Source of the DNA: Candidatus Dojkabacteria bacterium
GTDB taxonomy: Bacteria > Patescibacteriota > Dojkabacteria > SC72 > JAFGCJ01
DNA length: 25,413 nucleotides
Assembly: GCA_028696915.1 (NCBI GenBank)
Contig: JAQVGB010000005.1
Coordinates: 1-25,413 of the forward strand
Direction: 5' to 3'
This document shows positions 1-7,943 of this stretch, in pieces. Both the position numbers and the translations under genes were made by a program. Positions within the stretch are counted from its first letter, which is position 1. Every line of letters begins with the position of its first letter. The notes under the pieces are model-generated. The model did not search any database and had not been told where the DNA came from. It worked only from the letters and a program-made list of their open reading frames with translations.

Positions 1-26
1 CATAGAACGGAGACTACCCGATTATA

Positions 27-1274
27 CTATGTGTCACTTTTTGTCGCAAGAAAGCGATATTTTGAGGCAAGGACACGCAGAAGCTTGTCGGTAAGCTCTT
101 GCTGGCGGTCCGGATGTGCGTAATACGCGGAAAGTTCTGTTGTGATGTGCAGAAGGGTTCGCTCGTCGACAACCGCGATAACCATGTCGTTTCCGGCCTG
201 GAGTGCATGGAGGGCTGATTGGGCGGGAGTTGTACCGAGTGCGCCCATCTTGATGTCATCGGTGACAATAATACCGTCGTAGCCGATCTCACGGCGGAGG
301 ATGGATTGGATCCACGTCGGGGAAAGGCTTGCGGGACGGGAGTCAACGTGTGGGAACAAAATGTGTCCGGTCATAATAAACGGAATATCGTGGTCGATAA
401 GGGCTTGAAACGGAACTGCATCGGATTCGTACCACTGCTCTTTGGTAATACCGACGGTGGGCAGTGCGGTGTGGCTGTCGGTCGTGGTACGGCCGTGCCC
501 CGGAAAATGCTTTGCGGTCGCAAGAATGCCATGTTTTGAGAATTCGTCCGTCATCCAGACCGCGTGGTTGGCTACGAGCTGGGGTGTCGAGCCGAACGAG
601 CGTGTTGCCATGATCGAATCGGGCGAGAACGCGATGTCGGCAACCGGCGCAAAATTGACTGAAATTCCGAGTTGGGAGAGGGTTTGGGCGGTGGATTGGG
701 CGGTCTGCCGGGTAGTCTCTTCGCTATTTACTGACCCAAGCTGGGGCTGGGTGTAGTCGACCGGATCAAAGCTTATGCGCTCCACCACTCCACCCTCCTC
801 GTCAACGGCGATGAAGACGGGAGGGAGGTTATGGTCAGTTGCGTAGGTTTGCAGTGCTGATGTGAGGGCTGTTGTCTGCTCAGATGTTTGGATGTTTGAA
901 GAAAAAAGGATAATGCCGCCGGGCGTGATTGTGTCCATGAGTGCTGATGTGGTGTCGGTCAGGGTGGTCCCGCTGATACCTGTCCCGCTGATACCGATGA
1001 AGAGCAGTTGCCCGATTTGCTGAGCGGGGGGGAGGGTTTCGAGGGTGGTATGTGCGTAGACATGGTCGGCGCGGACGATGGTTGGGGGGTGGGCGGAGAG
1101 GGAGATGTTAGTCGGGCGCGGTTTGGGTAGAAAAATGGTTATGATGGTGAGGATGGCGATGAGAATGAGGATGGTGCGTGAGCGTGTGGTGTGTGAGACG
1201 TATGGGTGTGCGGCGGCGGGGCGCGGATGGACTGACTTTGGGTGTGTGCTGTGCCTGCGTGCCGTACGCTTCAT
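27..1274 (-). CDS. nagZ: GH3 beta-N-acetylhexosaminidase, membrane-anchored (NagZ-like)
   Basis: Glycoside hydrolase family 3 enzyme expected to remove beta-linked N-acetylglucosamine from peptidoglycan or its fragments. The family signature KHFPGHG is at residues 255-261, followed by the Asp-x-His dyad D266-S-H268 that NagZ-type enzymes use as acid/base. The likely nucleophile is D339 in VTDDIKMGAL. Residues 1-33 are basic, and 34-49 form a hydrophobic segment, so the catalytic domain is probably tethered outside the membrane, unlike cytosolic proteobacterial NagZ. I chose the ATG at 1274 (415 aa); an in-frame GTG at 1331 would add 19 residues without family features. The gene lies 77 bases after gyrB on the same strand and may be cotranscribed with it. 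A wall-remodelling role next to a pilus locus is plausible but inferred. The family call is firm; the exact substrate is not. Confidence 0.88.
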   Translation of the reverse strand: MKRTARRHSTHPKSVHPRPAAAHPYVSHTTRSRTILILIAILTIITIFLPKPRPTNISLSAHPPTIVRADHVYAHTTLETLPPAQQIGQLLFIGISGTGISGTTLTDTTSALMDTITPGGIILFSSNIQTSEQTTALTSALQTYATDHNLPPVFIAVDEEGGVVERISFDPVDYTQPQLGSVNSEETTRQTAQSTAQTLSQLGISVNFAPVADIAFSPDSIMATRSFGSTPQLVANHAVWMTDEFSKHGILATAKHFPGHGRTTTDSHTALPTVGITKEQWYESDAVPFQALIDHDIPFIMTGHILFPHVDSRPASLSPTWIQSILRREIGYDGIIVTDDIKMGALGTTPAQSALHALQAGNDMVIAVVDERTLLHITTELSAYYAHPDRQQELTDKLLRVLASKYRFLATKSDT

Positions 1275-1277
1275 GTT

Positions 1278-1294
1278 TCCAGTGTAGCACTGGA
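1278..1294 (-). promoter_or_regulatory. Hairpin over the ribosome-binding region of the GH3 gene
   Basis: A perfect 7-bp inverted repeat (TCCAGTG, loop of 3, CACTGGA) ends three bases before the ATG at 1274. In the transcript the only purine-rich Shine-Dalgarno-like stretch (CTGGA) lies in its 3' arm. It could dampen translation initiation or be an operator. It could also be chance. Confidence 0.35.
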
Positions 1295-1351
1295 GGGAGG
1301 GGATTGCATTGGGGGATGGCTGGTACACCACCCCACTATAAGTTCGCGCCC

Positions 1352-3295
1352 CTAGACATCCAACGTCGCATCAAGCGCATTTGTCTGGATAAAACGCCGG
1401 CGCGGCGGCACTTCGTTGCCCATCAGCATATCGAATACCCGGTCCGCTTCCTCGGCGTCTTCGATCGTGATTTTTTTCAATATCCGGTTATCGGGATTCA
1501 TGGTCGTTTCCCACAGCTCGTCGGGCATCATTTCACCAAGGCCTTTAAAACGGGAAATTTCGGGGATTGATTTTCCATCTTTAAGCCGCTTTGCCACAAA
1601 CTCGTCCCGAGCCTCATCATCGAGCAAATAGACCTTCTCTTTGCCCATTGTCGCCCGGTACAGCGGCGGTTGTGCGACATACACGTATCCGCCCTCGATC
1701 AGCTCGGGCAAATGCCGGAACAGAAACGTCAGCACAAGGGTTGTGATGTGGTAGCCGTCGACATCAGCATCATTCATGAGAATAATCTTGTGGTAGCGAA
1801 GTTTTGAAAGGTCAAGCGATTCATCGATCCCCGACCCCAGCGCGGTCACCAGTTCTGCCAGTTTTTCATTTTTCAACACGCGGTCAATGCGGTACTTTTC
1901 GCTGTTCATCGGCTTTCCGGAGAGCGGGAGGACTGCCTGGGTGTGCCGGTCCCTACCCTGCTTCGCCGAACCGCCTGCGCTGTCGCCCTCCACGAGGTAG
2001 ATCTCGCTTTTTGCCGGGTCGCGCGTAGAGCAGTCCGCAAGTTTTCCTGGAAGCGCGGCACTTTCGAGGGCTCCTTTTCGGATAACTGCCTCCCGTGCCG
2101 CTTTTGCGGCGTTACGTGCTTTCGATGCAAGCACGGTTTTTTCGATAATGCTTTTCGCGTCGTTTGGATGCTCCGCGAGGTACTGTTCAAGCCCTTCGCG
2201 CACGGCCCTCATAACTGCCCCCTGGACTTCGGGGTTGTTGAGCTTCATCTTTGTCTGGCCTTCGAACTGCGGGTCGGACACTTTGACTGAGATGACCGCA
2301 GTCAGTCCCTCGCGCACGTCGTCGCCGGTCAGCGTGAGATCTTTGCTTTTCCCATTTTTACCGTTTTTTTTGCCGTTACTGCCATTTGACTGCGCAAGCA
2401 GGTAGTTGTTCAAGGCTTTGGTGATCGCCATTTTGAACCCGGTCACGTGTGTTCCGCCCTCGGTGTTGAGAATGTTGTTGGTGAATGCCAATACTTTGTC
2501 TTTGATCGTGTCCGTATACTGGAGGGCGGTCTCGACGACGATATCGTCGATTGTTTTGTTCACGTAGAACACTTCGTTGATCGCTTTGTGGTCGAAATTC
2601 AATGCTTTGACGTAGGACTTGATTCCTCCTTCGTAGTACATGTTCTCGACGACCGGCTTTTCCGGACGGTCATCCGACACGCGGATATAGACGCCCGCTG
2701 TTAAAAATGCGTATTGACGGCATTTTCTTACGATAACATCGAGATCGAAATCAGTTTCGCTGAAGATTTCCGGATCGGGCAGGAATGTATGACGGGTTCC
2801 GCTTTTCTTGTCGGTTTTACCGACGACTTCGACTTCGGTGACCGGTTCACCCCGTTCATATCGTTGTTTGTATACTTTGCCGCCTTTGAACACTTCGGTT
2901 TCCATCCAGGTCGAGAGCGCATTTGTCGTTTTCACACCGACACCATGCAGACCTCCGGAGACTTTATACACGCCTTTTTCGAACTTACCTCCCGCATGGA
3001 GGTTGGTCATCGCCGTTTCAAGTGCCGACTTCTTGGTGACCGGATGAATGTCCACGGGAATGCCGCGACCGTTGTCCTCGATCGAGATGGAGCCGTTTTT
3101 GTGAATATCGACGTGAATCTCATCACAGAAACCTCCGATTGCCTCGTCGATCGAGTTATCGATTGCTTCATACACGATGTGGTGAAGACCGTTCTTGTCG
3201 GTTGAGCCGATGTACATTGCCGGCCGTTTACGGACGGCTTCCAGGCCTTTGAGAACTTGAATTTTTGATGCATCGTATGTCTGTGCGCTGGTCAT
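1352..3295 (-). CDS. gyrB: DNA gyrase subunit B
   Basis: ATPase subunit of DNA gyrase, which supercoils DNA together with GyrA. The 647-residue length fits the short form without the E. coli-type C-terminal insertion. The GHKL ATPase domain shows E43 and N47 (EAIDNSIDEA), D74-NGRGIP, and GGLHGVGVK. The TOPRIM domain shows E436 in EGDSAGGS and D509-x-D511-x-D513 in NDADVDG, then QPPLYR and RFKGLGEM, which favour GyrB over ParE but do not exclude a type IIB-like topoisomerase IV subunit. A low-complexity Asn/Gly/Lys stretch at about residues 303-320 interrupts the transducer domain. The TOPRIM region has LPLSGKPMN where LPLRGKILN is usual, and DGYHI for DGSHI. It starts 40 bases downstream of holB, so the two are probably cotranscribed. 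The Shine-Dalgarno signal is weak (AAAGGA, too far upstream). Confidence 0.95.
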   Translation of the reverse strand: MTSAQTYDASKIQVLKGLEAVRKRPAMYIGSTDKNGLHHIVYEAIDNSIDEAIGGFCDEIHVDIHKNGSISIEDNGRGIPVDIHPVTKKSALETAMTNLHAGGKFEKGVYKVSGGLHGVGVKTTNALSTWMETEVFKGGKVYKQRYERGEPVTEVEVVGKTDKKSGTRHTFLPDPEIFSETDFDLDVIVRKCRQYAFLTAGVYIRVSDDRPEKPVVENMYYEGGIKSYVKALNFDHKAINEVFYVNKTIDDIVVETALQYTDTIKDKVLAFTNNILNTEGGTHVTGFKMAITKALNNYLLAQSNGSNGKKNGKNGKSKDLTLTGDDVREGLTAVISVKVSDPQFEGQTKMKLNNPEVQGAVMRAVREGLEQYLAEHPNDAKSIIEKTVLASKARNAAKAAREAVIRKGALESAALPGKLADCSTRDPAKSEIYLVEGDSAGGSAKQGRDRHTQAVLPLSGKPMNSEKYRIDRVLKNEKLAELVTALGSGIDESLDLSKLRYHKIILMNDADVDGYHITTLVLTFLFRHLPELIEGGYVYVAQPPLYRATMGKEKVYLLDDEARDEFVAKRLKDGKSIPEISRFKGLGEMMPDELWETTMNPDNRILKKITIEDAEEADRVFDMLMGNEVPPRRRFIQTNALDATLDV

Positions 3296-3335
3296 GGTAG
3301 GTAGAAAAAATCCTTTTACAGTAAACTAAATGATA

Positions 3336-4070
3336 CTAGTCACGGAGAGTGATTATACTTTCTTCAAGCTGTAAGATCAAATTTTCCAGTGTTAACCGCT
3401 TGTTCGCATTATATTTTAGAAAATGCAGCGCTTTGTGAATTTTCTTGATGATCTGTGCGTACATGCGGCTTTCTGCAGTCTTGCCCCGCATGATCCGGGT
3501 GAGCAGTTCACCGCGGAAATGTTTGAGAAGATGGGTGAGAAACGAGGTGATCGTACCAGCCGTTTGGGTATCGGCTTCGATGAGCGTCTCGGTGTACAGC
3601 AGGCGGTTTGCGAGATCACGCTCGAGGAATTCTTTGGCAGGAACGTGGTTGAGGGGCTTCTCCTGCGTGTGTATGACAATACGTTCCTTAATAAACCGGA
3701 CGTTCGACCGCGAAATAATTGTTGGCAGAAGAAACCGCTCGTGCGGAGTGGTCAGGATGAATCGTGTGAGCGGCCCCGGCTCCTCGAGGCTTTTAAGAAG
3801 GGAATTTTGCGCTTCCTCTGTTAATGTGTTTGCCATGAGGATAAGGCCGACTTGGGCTGGCGATTGGTAGGGTTGGTACTGAAGCCTTCTGAGGAGGTCG
3901 CGAACCTCTTGGATACCGATGCTTGACGAGACGGTCCCGTCGAGCAGGTGCAGGTCCGGCGGGGATTTTGTGAGAAGGGTTTCAGGATCATGTTCGAGAT
4001 ACTCACCCGTGAGCTTCAGTGCATGGTACTTTTGGACCTCGAACTCCGGATGGATGATCAATGTCGTCAT
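3336..4070 (-). CDS. holB: DNA polymerase III delta prime subunit-like clamp-loader protein
   Basis: AAA+ clamp-loader subunit, a non-hydrolysing partner of DnaX in loading the sliding clamp. The diagnostic stretch is AQNSLLKSLEEP at residues 87-98, preceded by IGIQEVRDLLRRL (51-63) and followed by LLPTIISRS with the arginine finger R121 of the SRC motif (here SRS). There is no Walker A, as expected for delta prime, although the N-terminal P-loop region is also shorter than usual (244 aa against about 330). I chose the ATG at 4070 because homologous-looking sequence begins there. An upstream in-frame ATG at 4145 would add 25 basic residues and overlap the pilB promoter. The C-terminal half is helical and poorly conserved. 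It lies upstream of gyrB on the same strand and divergent from pilB. The assignment is good; the symbol is by analogy. Confidence 0.8.
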   Translation of the reverse strand: MTTLIIHPEFEVQKYHALKLTGEYLEHDPETLLTKSPPDLHLLDGTVSSSIGIQEVRDLLRRLQYQPYQSPAQVGLILMANTLTEEAQNSLLKSLEEPGPLTRFILTTPHERFLLPTIISRSNVRFIKERIVIHTQEKPLNHVPAKEFLERDLANRLLYTETLIEADTQTAGTITSFLTHLLKHFRGELLTRIMRGKTAESRMYAQIIKKIHKALHFLKYNANKRLTLENLILQLEESIITLRD

Positions 4071-4079
4071 AGCCGTTCT

Positions 4080-4109
4080 ATTGTAGCGTGGATGGGGTTG
4101 GGATGCCAG
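4080..4109 (-). promoter_or_regulatory. Candidate promoter for holB-gyrB
   Basis: On the minus strand, a -35-like CTGGCA (4104-4109), an 18-base spacer and a -10 TACAAT (4080-4085). Transcription would begin near 4073, only a few bases before the ATG at 4070, implying an almost leaderless transcript. The -10 is convincing and the -35 weak. Confidence 0.4.
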
Positions 4110-4135
4110 ATCGGATCTGCGTTTGGCAGGCTGCG

Positions 4136-4164
4136 TTGACTTCATATAGTGCCTATACTAATAT
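4136..4164 (+). promoter_or_regulatory. Promoter of the pilB-pilT-pilC-pilin transcript
   Basis: TTGACT (4136-4141), a 17-base spacer and TAATAT (4159-4164) form a good sigma-70-type promoter. TATGCT at 4162-4167 is an alternative -10 with a 20-base spacer. The 11-mer TGCGTTGACTT around the -35 (4132-4142) is repeated exactly at the pilM promoter (24425-24435). Confidence 0.65.
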
Positions 4165-4203
4165 GCTAGTGTCGGTTTAGAACCGTCCAGATGTATGTTA
4201 CCT

Positions 4204-4211
4204 GACTGCCC
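4204..4211 (+). promoter_or_regulatory. Conserved GACTGCCC leader motif before the pilB start
   Basis: GACTGCCC directly abuts the pilB ATG, where a Shine-Dalgarno sequence would normally lie further upstream. The same octamer precedes the pilM ATG by one base (24489-24496). A TATGTTA/TATGTATTA element lies 3-9 bases further upstream in both leaders. Function unknown. Confidence 0.4.
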
Positions 4212-6014
4212 ATGGGTGTTCGTCTTCTTGAAATTCTCGTCGAGAAAGGAAAGCTTCACGCTCAGAAAGCGGAAGAGATCCGTCTTGCCGTTTCGAAAAC
4301 CGGCAAATCGGAAGAACAGCTCCTGCTGGATAGCGGTTTACTGAGCGATCTTGATGTTTCGCAGGCGAAGTCTGAGGAGTTCAACATTCCTTTTGTCAAT
4401 CTGGCGGAAGTTAAGATACCAAATGATCTTTTGTCGAGGATCGATTCCGCGTTAATGCGGACGTACCGCGCGGTGCCATTTGAGGAGACACCCGATGTAT
4501 TGAAGGTTGCCATGCGTGATCCGTTCGATATTCCGGCAATTCAGGCCCTTCAACATGCAATTGCCAATGGCAAAAAAATGGAGGTGTATATCGCGGCCGA
4601 GTCGCAGATTGGCGTGATCATTGAAAAGAGGCTCCAGGAGGGGATCTCGACCGAAGTGCACGCGGCGCTGGAGGATGTTGAACAGCCGGTGACTGAGATT
4701 AACGATGTAACGGAGGATATCTCGAAGGCTGAGGGGTCGCTGATTAACGCGCCTGTTGCGAGGATTGTCAACTCTCTTCTGACCTATGGGGTGCGGGTTA
4801 ATGCGTCCGATATCCATGTTGAGCCGCAGGAAAAGGAAGTGCGTGTTCGCTATCGTGTTCATGGGGTCATGTTGGAGAAGCTAAGGCTCCCGAAGTCGGT
4901 GCATCAGTCGGTTATCGCTCGGGTAAAGATTCTTGCGAGCCTGAAAATTGACGAGAAGCGCATTCCGCAGGATGGACGGTTCCAGATTCAGGTGCAGGAG
5001 CGCAGGATCGATCTTCGTGTGTCAACGCTTCCGACCGTGCATGGTGAAAAGGTTGTGATGCGTCTGCTGGAACGTACGGGCGGGGTGCCGGCACTTGAGA
5101 CGACGGGGCTTCGTGGCTCTGCATACAAGTCGTATTTGGAAGCGACGAAATCGACGTCAGGTATTGTTCTGATCAGTGGTCCGACGGGAAGTGGTAAAAC
5201 GCGCACGCTCGCGGGCACGATGGCGAAACTCAACACCATGGAGGTGAATATCATTTCTCTTGAAGACCCGGTCGAGATCCGTATCCCAGGGGTTAATCAG
5301 GTCCAGATCAATCCGGATGCGGGATTGACGTTTGCGTTTGGTTTGCGTTCGATCCTACGTCAGGACCCGAACATTATTATGGTTGGTGAGATCCGTGATG
5401 CAGAAACGGCAGGTCTTGCAGTGCAGGCCGCGCTGACCGGTCATTTGGTGCTTTCCACTATTCACACAAACAGTGCGTCGGCGGCGCTTCCCCGTCTTAT
5501 CGATATGAATATCGAGCCGTACTTGCTTGCGTCTGTGCTCCAGCTTGTTGTTGCACAGCGGCTTCCGCGAAGGATTTGTCCGCACTGCAAGCAGGTGTAT
5601 GTCGCTCCAAAAGAGGTACTTGAGGTGATTGCCGAAGTTATGAGTACCGTTGAGAAGTTTGATGTTGTCCAATATTTATTAGCAAAGTGTAAATCGCAGG
5701 ATGCTCCCGGTGTTGAGACGACGAATGTGCAGTGTCCGGTCGACCGTGGGGACGGTACGCACGATGTGTACCTCTACAAAGGAGCGGGATGTGATGAATG
5801 CGGACAGACGGGATACCTTGGACGTATCGGTATTTTTGAAGTGCTGAAAGTTTCCGAAAAAATTGGCAAAATGATACTCGAAAACCGCTCCTCGATGGAC
5901 ATTCAAAAAGAAGCGCTGGCTTCAGGCATGATTTCCATGCAACAGGACGGGTATTTGAAAGCGCTCGAAGGAATCACTACTATAGAAGAGGTACTTCGTG
6001 TCTGTAGAGATTAG
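4212..6014 (+). CDS. pilB: Type IV pilus extension ATPase PilB
   Basis: Cytoplasmic hexameric ATPase that drives pilus extension at the PilC platform. The 600 residues begin with an MshEN-like N-domain (about 1-150), then the GspE/PilB core. Walker A GPTGSGKT is at about 323-330, the Asp box with LEDPVE near 350, Walker B IIMVGEIRD at about 388-396, and the His box STIHTN near 415-421. The zinc tetracysteine motif is formed by CPHC (about 457-460) and CDEC (about 527-530), which separates PilB/GspE from PilT. It is the first gene of the rightward transcript. Its stop overlaps the alternative GTG start of pilT, so translation is likely coupled. No Shine-Dalgarno sequence precedes the ATG. A GspE of a secretion system is unlikely given the PilT next door. 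Confidence 0.96.
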   Translation: MGVRLLEILVEKGKLHAQKAEEIRLAVSKTGKSEEQLLLDSGLLSDLDVSQAKSEEFNIPFVNLAEVKIPNDLLSRIDSALMRTYRAVPFEETPDVLKVAMRDPFDIPAIQALQHAIANGKKMEVYIAAESQIGVIIEKRLQEGISTEVHAALEDVEQPVTEINDVTEDISKAEGSLINAPVARIVNSLLTYGVRVNASDIHVEPQEKEVRVRYRVHGVMLEKLRLPKSVHQSVIARVKILASLKIDEKRIPQDGRFQIQVQERRIDLRVSTLPTVHGEKVVMRLLERTGGVPALETTGLRGSAYKSYLEATKSTSGIVLISGPTGSGKTRTLAGTMAKLNTMEVNIISLEDPVEIRIPGVNQVQINPDAGLTFAFGLRSILRQDPNIIMVGEIRDAETAGLAVQAALTGHLVLSTIHTNSASAALPRLIDMNIEPYLLASVLQLVVAQRLPRRICPHCKQVYVAPKEVLEVIAEVMSTVEKFDVVQYLLAKCKSQDAPGVETTNVQCPVDRGDGTHDVYLYKGAGCDECGQTGYLGRIGIFEVLKVSEKIGKMILENRSSMDIQKEALASGMISMQQDGYLKALEGITTIEEVLRVCRD

Positions 6015-6030
6015 TTTAAACGGTACTGCA

Positions 6031-7878
6031 ATGTCCGACCAACAAACTGCCCAACAGCCGTCTCCTACGGGACAGGCCGCTACACTTCCCGGAGTCCCAC
6101 TGACGTCTCCTTCAGATCCCGTTACCAATGTGACGGGTGCCTCTTCTGATATTGCCGCCGCGGCTACCAGAATCGAGCAGACGAACCCGGCCTCCTCGAA
6201 AGGCGACAACAAAAAAGATTCAATTCAGGCTGTTCCTGACAACGGTGGTTCCCTTGCAGACCTTGCCAAGAAACTTTCGTCCTGGAAGGACGGACTGCTC
6301 GGGGATCCGGTGAAGTCGGCTGGTGGACAACTGGATGACGGGGCAAATGAAGCTGGGGTCACGGCTTCCGGCCAATCAGAGAATGGCCCAACGGCAACCA
6401 AAGACAACAATACCGGTTCGGCCACGAATTCAACCGCTCCGGTCTCTACGGTGCCAACGGTGTTGGATACGTCATTTCCCACTCCGCCCGTGTCACCGGG
6501 TGTGCCCAGTTTTCCCGTCGCAGTGGCTGTTTCCGGGGGGGCGGCTTCTGAGTCTGTTTCTCAAAAGCAACCGGTAGGACCAGTATCAGTGTCAGACGCT
6601 AAGCCTGTCGAAAAGACTTCTGAAAAAACGGTGTCCGCCCCAGGCGCAACCTCCTTTGAAAAATCGCCGTCGGTTCCTGCATCGTCCGATCAAACACTCA
6701 TGACCTCTCCCGGCGATGTGAACCCGAAGGCGAATGAACCGACATTCGGTGCGTTCAAGGCGCCGCTTCAACAAAAAAAAGATGCGTCACTTCCTCCGTC
6801 GGTGAAACGATCCGGGGGGTATCCGCACACCATTGAGGAGTTGATGGAGCTTGTTGTGGACAAGTCGGCGTCTGACTTGCACGTTGGGGTTGGGTATCCG
6901 GCAATGGTGCGATTGGATGGGGCGCTCTCGCCGGTCGGACAAGATATCATCGGAGAGGAAGATATTGCTGATCTGGTACTCCCGGTCCTTCCCGAAAATA
7001 AGCGTGAACTGCTTGAGGTCAACCGGGAGGTGGACCTCGCCTATTCGTTTAAACAAGACGCACGGTTTCGTATCAATGCGTTCTATACCAAGGGAAGCAT
7101 CGCAGGAGCGTTCCGTCTGATCCCGAACCGCATTCGTACGATCGAAGAGCTAAAACTTCCCGGAGTGTACCATCAGCTGACGAAACTGCCGCAGGGGTTG
7201 GTGTTGGTGACCGGCCCGACCGGTCATGGAAAGAGCACGACACTGGCGGCGATGCTCCAGGAGGTCAATGAAACCTATCCCAAGCACATTATCACGATTG
7301 AAGACCCGATCGAGTACGTCTATCCGAAGGCACGCGCACTGGTTAACCAGCGGGAGATGCACGAGGATACGCACTCGTGGGAAATTGCGCTGAGAAGCGC
7401 GATGCGCGAGGACCCGGACGTTATTCTCGTGGGTGAGATGCGCGATTTCGAGACTATTGCGGCGGCAATCACCCTTGCTGAAACCGGTCATCTTGTGTTT
7501 GCGACACTGCACACGAACAGTTCCTCGCAGACACTCGATCGTATCATCGATGTCTTCCCCGAACATCAGCAGGCGCAGGTCCGAACACAAGTGTCGAATG
7601 TTCTCGAGGCGATCATTTCCCAGAGGCTTGTTCCGATAAGTACTGGTGGTCGAAGAGCTGTTTCCGAGGTACTTCTTGCGACCGGAGCGGTGAGGAACCT
7701 TATCCGTGAAGGTAAGTCGCACCAGATAGACAATGTTATCAGAACGAGCCTTGATATCGGCATGAAGACACTTGAGCATTCGCTGGTCGATCTTGTCAGG
7801 GAGGGTGCGATCACCGTGGATGAAGCGGAGAGCATCGCACTGCATCCGGAAGAAGTGATCCGGTTGATGCGCGGCTGA
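6031..7878 (+). CDS. pilT: Type IV pilus retraction ATPase PilT with long disordered N-terminus
   Basis: ATPase that depolymerises the pilus for retraction. The catalytic part covers about residues 260-615. It has SASDLHVGVG near the N-domain, Walker A GPTGHGKS (395-402), IEDPIEY, Walker B VILVGEMRD, the His box ATLHTN, and the PilT hallmark AVRNLIREGK (553-562). The first 255 or so residues are Pro/Ser/Thr/Ala/Val-rich with no cysteine and no predicted fold, whereas ordinary PilT is about 350 residues in all. In Walker A a histidine replaces the usual serine (GSGKST to GHGKST); the Lys and Ser that bind phosphate and magnesium remain. I chose the ATG at 6031, 16 bases after pilB; an in-frame GTG at 5998 overlapping pilB by 17 bases is the alternative. 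No Shine-Dalgarno sequence is visible. Confidence 0.94.
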   Translation: MSDQQTAQQPSPTGQAATLPGVPLTSPSDPVTNVTGASSDIAAAATRIEQTNPASSKGDNKKDSIQAVPDNGGSLADLAKKLSSWKDGLLGDPVKSAGGQLDDGANEAGVTASGQSENGPTATKDNNTGSATNSTAPVSTVPTVLDTSFPTPPVSPGVPSFPVAVAVSGGAASESVSQKQPVGPVSVSDAKPVEKTSEKTVSAPGATSFEKSPSVPASSDQTLMTSPGDVNPKANEPTFGAFKAPLQQKKDASLPPSVKRSGGYPHTIEELMELVVDKSASDLHVGVGYPAMVRLDGALSPVGQDIIGEEDIADLVLPVLPENKRELLEVNREVDLAYSFKQDARFRINAFYTKGSIAGAFRLIPNRIRTIEELKLPGVYHQLTKLPQGLVLVTGPTGHGKSTTLAAMLQEVNETYPKHIITIEDPIEYVYPKARALVNQREMHEDTHSWEIALRSAMREDPDVILVGEMRDFETIAAAITLAETGHLVFATLHTNSSSQTLDRIIDVFPEHQQAQVRTQVSNVLEAIISQRLVPISTGGRRAVSEVLLATGAVRNLIREGKSHQIDNVIRTSLDIGMKTLEHSLVDLVREGAITVDEAESIALHPEEVIRLMRG

Positions 7879-7943
7879 TCTTGCCATAAACAATAGCGTC
7901 CGGATGCAAAACCGGCGGTCAAGATAATTTAACAGATAACCAG

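Noticed and set aside
442..756. Plus-strand open frames across the GH3 gene and gyrB
   Set aside because: They oppose conserved motifs (KHFPGHG, TOPRIM) on the minus strand; Trp/Val/Arg-rich products are typical shadows.
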